A stretch of 33,226 nt of DNA from an uncultured Planctomycetaceae bacterium (GTDB lineage: Bacteria; Planctomycetota; Planctomycetia; Pirellulales; Pirellulaceae): assembly GCA_903927685.1 (NCBI GenBank), contig CAIYOB010001564.1, forward strand, positions 1-33,226. The letters run 5' to 3'. The notes under the pieces are model-generated. The model did no database searches. It was not told the DNA's origin and saw nothing but the letters and a program-made list of their open reading frames with translations. This document shows, piece after piece, positions 16,335-23,387 of the stretch. Position 1 is the first letter of the stretch; every line of letters starts with the position of its first letter. A program made the translations under genes and the position numbers.

Positions 16335-16976
16335 ATGGCTCGCATCCTGATCACCTCCGGACCGACCCGCCAGTACCTGGACCCGGTGCGCTATTTGACC
16401 AACGGCTCCAGCGGACGAATGGGCGCCGCCTTGGCCCGGGCGGCCCTGGACGCCGGCCACGAGGTGACGATCGTCAGCGGGCCCGTGCAGATCGAGTATC
16501 CCGCGGCCGCGAAACAGATCTCCGTCGTTTCCACCGAGGACATGCGCGACGCCTGCTGCGAGCTCTATCCGGATTGCGACGGCGCGATCGGAGCCGCCGC
16601 TCCGAGCGACTATCGGCCCCAGCTGGTGCAGGCGCAGAAGATCGTCAAGACCGGCCAGCCGCTGGTGCTGGAATTGGTCGAGACGCCGGACGTGATCGCC
16701 ACGCTGGGCGCCAAGAAACGCCCGGGCCAATGGCTGGTCGGCTTTGCCCTGGAAACCCACGACCGACACATTCGGGCGTTGCTCAAACTGGAAAAGAAGT
16801 GCTGCGACCTGATGGTCTTGAACGGCCCCGAGGCCATGGACGCGCTGAACAACGCGGTGGAGATCATGGATCGTCGCGGCCAGTTGCTGAGGTCCCTGGC
16901 GGGGTCCAAGGAACAAGTCGCCCGGGGCATCCTGCGAGTCATTCAGCACGAGCTGGTTCATCCCACTCAACCTTGA
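16335..16976 (+). CDS. coaB: Phosphopantothenate-cysteine ligase (CoaB), stand-alone
   Basis: A 213-residue ligase that joins cysteine to 4'-phosphopantothenate using a nucleotide triphosphate. It precedes the CoaC reaction in coenzyme A synthesis. The nucleotide-binding start is ILITSGPTRQYLDPVRYLTNGSSGRMG (4-30), with the family's DPVR and SSG elements. Later landmarks are AAPSDYRPQ (about 88-96), QKIVKTG with the conserved lysine, LVETPDVIATLGAKK, GFALET, and the ALNNAVEIMDR segment matching the NVDNFS-like end of the family. It has its own ATG and no CoaC domain, so the usual fusion is genuinely split here and not broken: both genes are complete. Confidence 0.92.
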   Translation: MARILITSGPTRQYLDPVRYLTNGSSGRMGAALARAALDAGHEVTIVSGPVQIEYPAAAKQISVVSTEDMRDACCELYPDCDGAIGAAAPSDYRPQLVQAQKIVKTGQPLVLELVETPDVIATLGAKKRPGQWLVGFALETHDRHIRALLKLEKKCCDLMVLNGPEAMDALNNAVEIMDRRGQLLRSLAGSKEQVARGILRVIQHELVHPTQP

Positions 16977-17000
16977 CGCAAGCGGACTGGGACGCAGGCC

Positions 17001-18014
17001 ATGGAGCAAGTGCTGGTTACCGGCGGCAGCGGATTCATCGGGCGGAACCTGGTCGACGAACTCACTCGCCGCGCGTGCCGCGTCCGCTGTCTGGTGCGCC
17101 GGACTTCTTCCAGCGAACACCTGCGCGACGCCGACGCCGAACTCTGCTTCGGCGACGTGACTCAGCCGGATAGTCTGCTCCAGGCGACGCGCGGAGTGGA
17201 TACGGTGTTTCACGTGGCCGGCCTGGTCGCCGCCTTGCGAACCAAGCAACTGGAGCAGGTCAACGGCGAAGGCACGTGGAATGTCGCCCGCGCGTGCGCC
17301 GCGCAGGCCAGGCCGCCCGTGCTGGTTGTGGTTTCGTCGTTGGCCGCAGCCGGGCCGTCGGCGGACGGAACACTGCGGCGGGAATCCGATCCGCTGATTC
17401 CTGTTTCGGCTTACGGGCGCAGCAAGCGAGCCGGCGAGGCTGCCGCGGCCGAATGGGCGGATCGCGTCCCGACGACCATTGTCCGGCCCGGCATCGTGTT
17501 CGGGCCGTGGGACCGGCTGATGCTGCCCGTGTTCCGGTCGATCGCCAAGCTGGGGATCCATCCGGTGCCGACGTTTGCCCCGCCGCCGCTGTCGCTGATT
17601 CACGTCCAGGACCTGGCTGACATCCTCGTGCGCGCGGCCGAATCCGGTCGCCGCGTGAATCGGCCGGAGCAAGGGGATTCCGCCGCAGGATACTACTCGG
17701 CCTGCGCCGCCCAGTATCCCAACTACGCCGAACTAGGCCGGATGACAGCCGCTGCCGTGGGGCGGCGGCATCTATTCCTGTTCCACATGGCGGAACCGCT
17801 GCCGTGGCTCGTCGCGGGGGTCACCCAGCTGATCACCCGCCTGGTTCGCCAGCCGAGCGTCGTGACCGTGGACAAGATGCGCGAGAGCATCCAACCATCC
17901 TGGGCGGCGTCCACGCGAGCCATCCGCACAGAACTCGGCTTTACGGAGCCGTACACCCTGCAGCAGCGGCTGAACCAGACCGCCGCCTGGTATCGCGAGC
18001 ACGGCTGGATCTAG
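17001..18014 (+). CDS. NAD-dependent epimerase/dehydratase (extended SDR)
   Basis: A 337-residue extended short-chain dehydrogenase. The NAD-binding motif GGSGFIG is at 8-14, and the catalytic pair Tyr138 and Lys142 is in SAYGRSKRAGE, with the preceding VVSSLAAAGPS strand giving the serine. The later VRPGIVFGPWD and SLIHVQDLADILVRAAE blocks are typical of sugar epimerases and of 3-beta-hydroxysteroid dehydrogenase-like members. Substrate cannot be fixed. It starts 24 bases after coaB and is probably the last gene of that operon, in a place where many bacteria have priA. Its stop shares the bases CTAG with the stop of the opposing Gfo/Idh/MocA gene. Confidence 0.88.
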   Translation: MEQVLVTGGSGFIGRNLVDELTRRACRVRCLVRRTSSSEHLRDADAELCFGDVTQPDSLLQATRGVDTVFHVAGLVAALRTKQLEQVNGEGTWNVARACAAQARPPVLVVVSSLAAAGPSADGTLRRESDPLIPVSAYGRSKRAGEAAAAEWADRVPTTIVRPGIVFGPWDRLMLPVFRSIAKLGIHPVPTFAPPPLSLIHVQDLADILVRAAESGRRVNRPEQGDSAAGYYSACAAQYPNYAELGRMTAAAVGRRHLFLFHMAEPLPWLVAGVTQLITRLVRQPSVVTVDKMRESIQPSWAASTRAIRTELGFTEPYTLQQRLNQTAAWYREHGWI

Positions 18015-19393
18015 ATCTCGTACGGCTTCCGCTGTGGGCGGGACTGCATCGCCCGGGCCTCTTCATCGCCGACGATCTCCTCGCGCTGCGGATCCCAGCG
18101 GATCTTGCGGCCCAGGCGAATCGAGATATTGGTCAGGTGGCAGGACGTCACCGTCCGGGCCTCGACGTCGACCGAGGCCACGGGCTGTTTGCGGCTCCGC
18201 ACGCAGTCGAAGAAGTTGCCCATGTGGTCGCGGCTGGGCCGGGCCCGCCAGGCGTCCGCCGGCAACGGTTTCTCCTTCAACTCTTCGACGGCCGCCCCGT
18301 ACAGTCCGCCTCGATTCACGAACACCCGGCCCTGCTCGCCGACCAGCATGACGCCGTTGCGTTCGCCCTGCTTGACTTCGTCCGGCACCTCGCCGTCGCC
18401 GAACAGCCAGGCGATCTGCTCGGGCGTGACCGGTTCGCACGGTTCGACTTCGCCATAGATCCGCTGCTCGCCCAACGCCGAATAGAACAGGACCTCGACG
18501 CCGTTGGCGAACTTCATCCGGGAGAAGAACCGGTCGGGCGTGTTGTAGCACTCGGCGGCTTGCGGCCGGGCGGCGTTGGGGAACAGGCCCCGCGCCTCGA
18601 CCTCGACCGGCCCGGTGTCCTCGCAGTCCAGCGCCCAGTGCGCGATGTCCACGTGGTGGTTGCCCCAATCGGTGACGATGCCGCCGGCGTACTCGTACCA
18701 CCAGCGGAAGATCCGGTGGCAGCGATAACGCGTGTAGTAGTGTTCCGGCGCCTGCCCCTGGTACAGGTCCCAGTTCAGTTTCGCGGGAAGCGGTTCCTCG
18801 GCAAACGGCCCGCCCTTGGTGCTGAAGTAGGGCAGCGCGACCCAGACCTGTTTCAGCCGGCCGATCCGCCCGTTGCGAACCAACTCGACGGCCGTCTGGA
18901 ATTCCGCCTCGCTGCGCTGCTGGGTGCCGGTCTGGAAGACGCAGCCCGTCTCATGGACCACCCGCCGCAGCAACTTGGCTTCTTCGATCGTCAGCGTCAG
19001 CGGCTTCTCGCCGTACACGTCCTTGCCCGCCCGCAGGGCGTCGACATTGATCTTCGTATGCCAATGATCCGGCGCGCCCTGGATGATCACGTCGATGTCC
19101 TTGCGGTCCAGCACGCGGCGGTAGTCCTGAACCACGTCCGCCCGAGGCGCGACAGCGGCCTGAAACGCTTCGGCGTGCCCCAGGTCCACGTCGCAGACCG
19201 CCACGATGTCGCCGAACCGGGCCGCCTCCCGCGAGACGGCCCCGCCGCGTCCTCCGACGCCGATGCAACCGACGGTCGGCCGGTCGCCGGCCGCCGCTCG
19301 AACTTTGGAGGCGGCGGGATTCACCGTGGTCATTGCCACCAGCGAAGCCGCACCGGTGGTCTGCAGAAAACGCCGTCGGGAAATCGGAGTCAT
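18011..19393 (-). CDS. Tat-exported Gfo/Idh/MocA family oxidoreductase
   Basis: A 460-residue protein. ATG at 19393 follows GAGGTG and opens a twin-arginine signal: SRRRFLQTTGAASLVA (5-20). The frame continues open well upstream but without support. The Rossmann part begins at VGCIGVGGRGG (41-51), and the family motif Glu-Lys-Pro is at 129-131 (YGEKPLTLT). GAPDHWHTKI precedes it. The C-terminal part has GGIVTDWGNHHVDIAHWAL, typical of planctomycete members. Tat export implies that it folds with bound NAD(P) in the cytoplasm before transport. Such proteins are often involved in sugar oxidation or reduction in the periplasm. The exact substrate is unknown. Its stop lies inside the end of the SDR gene. 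Confidence 0.92.
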   Translation of the reverse strand: MTPISRRRFLQTTGAASLVAMTTVNPAASKVRAAAGDRPTVGCIGVGGRGGAVSREAARFGDIVAVCDVDLGHAEAFQAAVAPRADVVQDYRRVLDRKDIDVIIQGAPDHWHTKINVDALRAGKDVYGEKPLTLTIEEAKLLRRVVHETGCVFQTGTQQRSEAEFQTAVELVRNGRIGRLKQVWVALPYFSTKGGPFAEEPLPAKLNWDLYQGQAPEHYYTRYRCHRIFRWWYEYAGGIVTDWGNHHVDIAHWALDCEDTGPVEVEARGLFPNAARPQAAECYNTPDRFFSRMKFANGVEVLFYSALGEQRIYGEVEPCEPVTPEQIAWLFGDGEVPDEVKQGERNGVMLVGEQGRVFVNRGGLYGAAVEELKEKPLPADAWRARPSRDHMGNFFDCVRSRKQPVASVDVEARTVTSCHLTNISIRLGRKIRWDPQREEIVGDEEARAMQSRPQRKPYEI

Positions 19394-19622
19394 CAGAGCA
19401 CCTCGCGTGGGTAAGAAAGCCGCCATTATTCCGCGCCGGCCGAGACGAAACAAGCCAGCCGGGCAAGAGCCGCGAGGGCCACGACTTCCGCTCCGGACCA
19501 GCCCTGCGACGGTCGCCTGTCCGCGTTCACAAGCCGCGAGAATCCCGCAAGTTGATCTTGCCAGCGACGACGTTTTTCGCGACAAGTACCCGCCCTTGTC
19601 CCGCTCGGAGGAAACCGTCTCG

Positions 19623-20225
19623 ATGTGCCAATTCCGCTTCGCCATCCTGCTGCTGGCAACGCTGGCAACCCTCGTCGAAGTTGCCGGGGGCCAGGAACAA
19701 CTCTCGCCGTGTCCCGCGTCCTCAGCCCGGCTGCCGATCCGAGTGGTCGAGCGGTCTGCGCAGGCGGCCGCGACCCTGACCGCTCCCGCGGCGGACGCAG
19801 CGTTGCCGCTGGCGCCGCTGGCAAAGCCTGCCGCCGCAACGGACGGACGGTTCCGCCAGTCCTCGACCGGCGACGCCGTCTCCAAAGTGGCCACCAGTTT
19901 GGCCGTCGTGCTGGGCTTGTTCCTGCTGGGCATGCTGTTGTTACGCCGCGGCCACGCCCGGCGCGGCGGCACGCTGCCGGGCGAGGTCGTGCAGACCTTG
20001 GGCCGAGCCCCGCTGAGCGGCCGCCAAGAAATGCACCTGGTCCGCGTGGGCAACAAGCTGCTACTGCTGTCCGTAACGCCCACCGGCGCGGAGACGCTGA
20101 CCGAGATCACCGAGCCGGACGAGATCGATCGGCTGGCCGGGATCTGCCGGCAGAGCCACCCCGATAGCATTACGGCGTCCTTTCGCGAGATTCTCTGGCA
20201 ATGCGGCCAGACGCAGCGGGCCTGA
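19623..20225 (+). CDS. fliO: Flagellar export-gate protein FliO
   Basis: A 200-residue protein. ATG at 19623 has GGAGGAA nine bases upstream. It begins with a signal peptide (to about residue 23), followed by an Ala/Pro-rich stretch, a membrane helix (about 89-107), a short basic RRGHARRGG, and a cytoplasmic FliO domain (GEVVQTLGRAPLSGRQEMHLVRVGNKLLLLSV). FliO helps FliP assemble into the export gate. The family is weakly conserved, but place settles the call: fliP starts 18 bases downstream. The 229-base gap upstream, shared with the divergent oxidoreductase gene, has no clear sigma28 or sigma54 promoter that I can see. Confidence 0.85.
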   Translation: MCQFRFAILLLATLATLVEVAGGQEQLSPCPASSARLPIRVVERSAQAAATLTAPAADAALPLAPLAKPAAATDGRFRQSSTGDAVSKVATSLAVVLGLFLLGMLLLRRGHARRGGTLPGEVVQTLGRAPLSGRQEMHLVRVGNKLLLLSVTPTGAETLTEITEPDEIDRLAGICRQSHPDSITASFREILWQCGQTQRA

Positions 20226-20243
20226 CCGGAGGCGGAGACCGAC

Positions 20244-21173
20244 ATGACGCACGCAGGCTCGCAGGACACGTCGCCCACAACGGCCGGACCGCGGTTGCCC
20301 GGCGACGCGTTTCGGCCGCCGCGACTGGGCCTCCTGGTCGCCGCCATCCTGGTCGCCGCCGGGCTGACCGTCCCGGCCAGCGCCCAAGCCCCCTCGGCGA
20401 GCGAGTCCGCCGGGACGGGGGCCGCTGGGGTCGAATCCGCTGCGGTCGAACCGGCCGCCGCGCCGCCCCCGTCGCCGCTGACGGCGAATCCCGCGGATTG
20501 GGTCAGCCGCGAGCGGCTCGGCGCCACGCTGCAAATGGTCTTGACGATGAGCGTCCTGAGCTTGGCGCCTGCCTTGCTGATGATGACCACCAGCTTTGTC
20601 CGGATCGCCGTCGTTCTGGGCCTGCTCCGCCAGGCCCTGGGCATCGGCCAATTGCCCTCGAACCAGGTGATCACCTCGATCGCCATGTTCATGTCGCTGC
20701 TGATCATGACGCCCGTCTGGACCGACGTCTACCGGGACGCGGTCCAGCCGTACACGGAACCGCACAGCACCATGACGCTGGAGCAAGCCTGGCAGGCCGG
20801 TGTGCGGCCGATCCGCAAATTCATGAGCCGCCAGATCGAGATCGTGGGCAACAGCGAGGACGTGTGGCTGTTCTACCAGTACCTGCCGGAACCGACCGCG
20901 GCCCCCAGCACGTACGATGACGTACCGCTGCAAGTCCTGCTGCCGGCGTTCGTGCTCAGCGAACTCAAGACCGCCTTCCTGATCGGCTTCCAGATCTACC
21001 TGCCCTTCGTCATCGTCGACCTCGTGGTCTCGAGTGTCACCATGTCGATGGGCATGGTCATGCTGCCGCCGACGATGATCTCGTTGCCGATGAAACTGTT
21101 GCTGTTCGTCCTGGTCGACGGCTGGAACCTGGTTGTCGGCATGCTGATGTCCAGCTTTGCGCCGTACACGTGA
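20244..21173 (+). CDS. fliP: Flagellar export-gate protein FliP
   Basis: A 309-residue membrane protein that forms the core ring of the flagellar type III export gate with FliQ and FliR. Conserved segments are plain: LMMTTSFVRIAVVLGLLRQALG, LPSNQVITSIAMFMSLLIMTPVW, VLLPAFVLSELKTAFLIGFQIYLPF and MVMLPPTMISLPMKLLLFVLVDGW. It is about 60 residues longer than typical FliP. The extra part is at the N-terminus: 27 hydrophilic residues before the signal/membrane helix (about 28-48), then an Ala/Pro/Ser-rich stretch to residue 80. The ATG at 20244 has GGAG upstream. A later start cannot be excluded, but none has better support. Confidence 0.96.
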   Translation: MTHAGSQDTSPTTAGPRLPGDAFRPPRLGLLVAAILVAAGLTVPASAQAPSASESAGTGAAGVESAAVEPAAAPPPSPLTANPADWVSRERLGATLQMVLTMSVLSLAPALLMMTTSFVRIAVVLGLLRQALGIGQLPSNQVITSIAMFMSLLIMTPVWTDVYRDAVQPYTEPHSTMTLEQAWQAGVRPIRKFMSRQIEIVGNSEDVWLFYQYLPEPTAAPSTYDDVPLQVLLPAFVLSELKTAFLIGFQIYLPFVIVDLVVSSVTMSMGMVMLPPTMISLPMKLLLFVLVDGWNLVVGMLMSSFAPYT

Positions 21174-21209
21174 CGCAGCAAGCATGACGGCGGCGCCCAA
21201 CCAATTGCC

Positions 21210-21251
21210 AACTGAGAACGGACAACGGACAACGGAGAACTGACAACGGAA
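21210..21251 (+). repeat. Six tandem 7-base repeats before fliQ
   Basis: Six units fitting AAC(T/G)GA(G/C/A) follow one another without gaps: AACTGAG (21210), AACGGAC (21217), AACGGAC (21224), AACGGAG (21231), AACTGAC (21238), AACGGAA (21245). The last base is the A of the fliQ start codon. The array fills most of the 77-base fliP-fliQ spacer and supplies the only ribosome-binding-like bases (CGGAG, 13 bases from the ATG). Confidence 0.85.
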
Positions 21252-21526
21252 TGGACGCACAGCAAGCGATCGACTTGAGCCGGGAAGCGATCACGACCAC
21301 GTTGTGGCTGGGAGCGCCGTTGCTGCTGGTCGCCCTGGCGGTGGCGGTGCTGGTCGGATTCGTCCAAGCCTTGTTTCAGATGCATGATCCGACGATCAGC
21401 TTTGTTCCCAAGCTGGTCGCAACGCTGGCGGCCGGGGCGCTGTGTTTGCCGTGGCTGCTGGACCGGCTGGTCGAGTACTCGCAGGTCCTGATCACTCACA
21501 TTCCTCAGACCCTTTCCGGCGGGTGA
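21251..21526 (+). CDS. fliQ: Flagellar export-gate protein FliQ
   Basis: A 91-residue protein with two membrane helices (about 16-42 and 52-75), the normal size and form of FliQ. The conserved middle is FVQALFQMHDPTISFVPKL, close to the family's QAATQINEQTLSFIPK pattern. The start ATG is joined to the end of a 7-base repeat array, so its Shine-Dalgarno is made by the array. fliR follows after six bases. Confidence 0.95.
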   Translation: MDAQQAIDLSREAITTTLWLGAPLLLVALAVAVLVGFVQALFQMHDPTISFVPKLVATLAAGALCLPWLLDRLVEYSQVLITHIPQTLSGG

Positions 21527-21532
21527 GCGGCG

Positions 21533-22333
21533 ATGTCCGCATTGGTTGACCTATCACGTCAGCAGGTGCTGGTGTTCGCGTTTGTGCTGGCCCGCGTCGG
21601 CGGCCTGACGTGTTTTGCGCCGGCGTTGGATGCGCGATTTGCGCCCAAGTCGGCACGACTCGTCTTGGCCCTGGCCGTAACGCTGCTGGTGGCTCCGGTC
21701 TATTGGACCCAACCGGCCGCGCCGGCGGGTGCGGGGGCCCAACTGTTGCTGCCCCTGTGCCGCGAGGCCGTGCTGGGGCTGATCCTGGGACTGACGCTAC
21801 TGATTCTGGTCAGCGGGCTGCGCGCGGCGGGACAGATGATCGGCCAGCTGAGCGGCATGTCGATGGCCGAGATCATCGATCCGGACAGCGGCAGCAGTTC
21901 GCCGCTGTTAGGCGAGTTATTTGCGATCCTGGCCACCGCCGTGTTCCTGGTGACCGGCGGCCATCGCCAGTTGCTGGCCGGCTTGTTGGACACGTTCGCC
22001 TGGATGCCGCCGGGACAAGTGGGCTTCTCGACGGGCCTGGTGGCGACGCTGAGCGAAGTGGCCGGGCACAGCCTGGTGCTGGCCGTCCGTGTGGCCGCGC
22101 CGGTCGTCGTCACGCTGGTCTTGACGGCCTTGATCGTGGGCCTGGTCGCGCGACTGGCGCCCCAGTTCAACGCCCTGGCGTCGGGTTTAGGTGTGAACAG
22201 CCTGGTCGCCTGGGCGACCTTGTCACTGTGCCTCGCGTCCGTGGCCTGGGCCTTCCAGGATCAGACGCAGTTCTCGCTGGATACCGTGTGGAATGCGATC
22301 GACACGTTGCGGCCGGGCTCGCCGGCAAAGTGA
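21533..22333 (+). CDS. fliR: Flagellar export-gate protein FliR
   Basis: A 266-residue membrane protein with about six hydrophobic segments. FliR sits with FliP and FliQ in the export gate. Recognisable segments are LARVGGLTCFAPALDARFAPKSARLVLALAVT near the N-terminus, LREAVLG-like CREAVLGLILGL, and GQMIGQLSGMSMAEIIDPDSGSSSPLLGELF, which is the most conserved part. It ends seven bases before flhB. Length is in the usual range. Confidence 0.95.
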   Translation: MSALVDLSRQQVLVFAFVLARVGGLTCFAPALDARFAPKSARLVLALAVTLLVAPVYWTQPAAPAGAGAQLLLPLCREAVLGLILGLTLLILVSGLRAAGQMIGQLSGMSMAEIIDPDSGSSSPLLGELFAILATAVFLVTGGHRQLLAGLLDTFAWMPPGQVGFSTGLVATLSEVAGHSLVLAVRVAAPVVVTLVLTALIVGLVARLAPQFNALASGLGVNSLVAWATLSLCLASVAWAFQDQTQFSLDTVWNAIDTLRPGSPAK

Positions 22334-22340
22334 GTAAGCG

Positions 22341-23378
22341 ATGTCCGACGAATCCGCCGAACGCATCCATCCGGCGACGCCGCATCACCGCCAGCTGGCC
22401 CGGCAGCAGGGGTACGTCGCCAAGAGCTATGACCTGCCCTGGGCGGGCGTCTTTCTGGCCGGTGTGCTGCTGCTCGGGGGTGGCGATCTGTTCGGAGCCT
22501 TGGCCGATTGTGTGCGTCAACCGCTGAGCGGCGCGACGGTGGTGCCGACGGATGCCCGAGTGGCCTTCGAGGCGGGCAACAGCGCTTTCCTGCGGCTCGG
22601 ACGCAGCCTGGCCCTCTGCTGCGGCGGCTGCCTGGCCGTCGCGGTATTCGGTCACCTGCTGCAGACGGGATTCCAGCCGCAGCCGCAGCGACTGGCGCCG
22701 GACCTCTCGCGGTTGGATCCGCTGGCCACTGCCGCACGGATGCTGTCCGGCGACGCGGCGGCGCGGCAGGTGCTGACACTGCTGAAACTGGCGGCGTTGG
22801 GCGGCGTTGCGGCCTGGGCGGTCTGGGGCCAGCGGGAGGAGATCCTGGCCCTGGGCGGCTTGCCCCCCGTCTTGCTCGTCTCCGGCTTGGGCGAATTGCT
22901 CAGCGGGATCTGCCTCAAGCTCGGCGGTGTGCTCGTGGTCGTGTCCGCGGTCGACTACGGTTTCCAACGCTGGCGCTACGAACGTTCGTTGCAGATGACA
23001 CCCGAGGAAGTGCGGGAGGAAACGCGGAACCAGACCGGCGATCCGGGCGTCCAGCGGCGCCGGCGGCAAACGCAACGCGACTTGGCGCTGGGCCACCTGG
23101 AGGCGTCAGTGGCCCAGGCCCAGTTGGTGCTGGTCCAAGGCGACACGCTGGCCGTGGCCATCCAGTACGACGGACAGGCCGCTTCCGCGCCGCTGGTGGT
23201 GGCCAAAGGACGCGGCGATGCAGCCGCCCGGATTCGCCAGATCGCCGAGCGGGCTAAGATCCACATCGCCGACGAGGCGCGTTTGGTCCAGCGGATCGCC
23301 CGCCAGACGACCGTCGGCGCTCCGGTGGCTGCCGAGCACTATCGGGCGCTGGCGAACGTCTGGCACGCGCCCCGTTGA
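22341..23378 (+). CDS. flhB: FlhB-like export switch protein lacking the NPTH cleavage motif
   Basis: A 345-residue protein with the FlhB layout. The N-terminal PATPHHRQLARQQGYVAKS is the usual start. Four hydrophobic segments follow (to about residue 210), then the cytoplasmic linker MTPEEVREETRNQTGDP and the C-terminal domain with SAPLVVAKGRGDAAARIRQIAE. In known FlhB/SctU proteins the chain cuts itself between Asn and Pro of NPTH, just before a YAVAL-like strand. Here the aligned residues are Gln266-Gly-Asp-Thr269 before LAVAIQYD (codons at 23136-23147, read directly). No Asn-Pro exists nearby. The rest of the domain is intact, so this is not a frameshift. It is the last gene of the fliOPQR-flhB run; flhA is not in the window. 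Confidence 0.9.
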   Translation: MSDESAERIHPATPHHRQLARQQGYVAKSYDLPWAGVFLAGVLLLGGGDLFGALADCVRQPLSGATVVPTDARVAFEAGNSAFLRLGRSLALCCGGCLAVAVFGHLLQTGFQPQPQRLAPDLSRLDPLATAARMLSGDAAARQVLTLLKLAALGGVAAWAVWGQREEILALGGLPPVLLVSGLGELLSGICLKLGGVLVVVSAVDYGFQRWRYERSLQMTPEEVREETRNQTGDPGVQRRRRQTQRDLALGHLEASVAQAQLVLVQGDTLAVAIQYDGQAASAPLVVAKGRGDAAARIRQIAERAKIHIADEARLVQRIARQTTVGAPVAAEHYRALANVWHAPR

Positions 23379-23387
23379 AGCCCAGGC

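Noticed and set aside
19394..20707. Open extension of the Gfo/Idh/MocA frame far upstream on the minus strand
   Set aside because: It crosses fliO and the start of fliP in antisense, and the Tat signal with a ribosome binding site at 19393 marks the true start.
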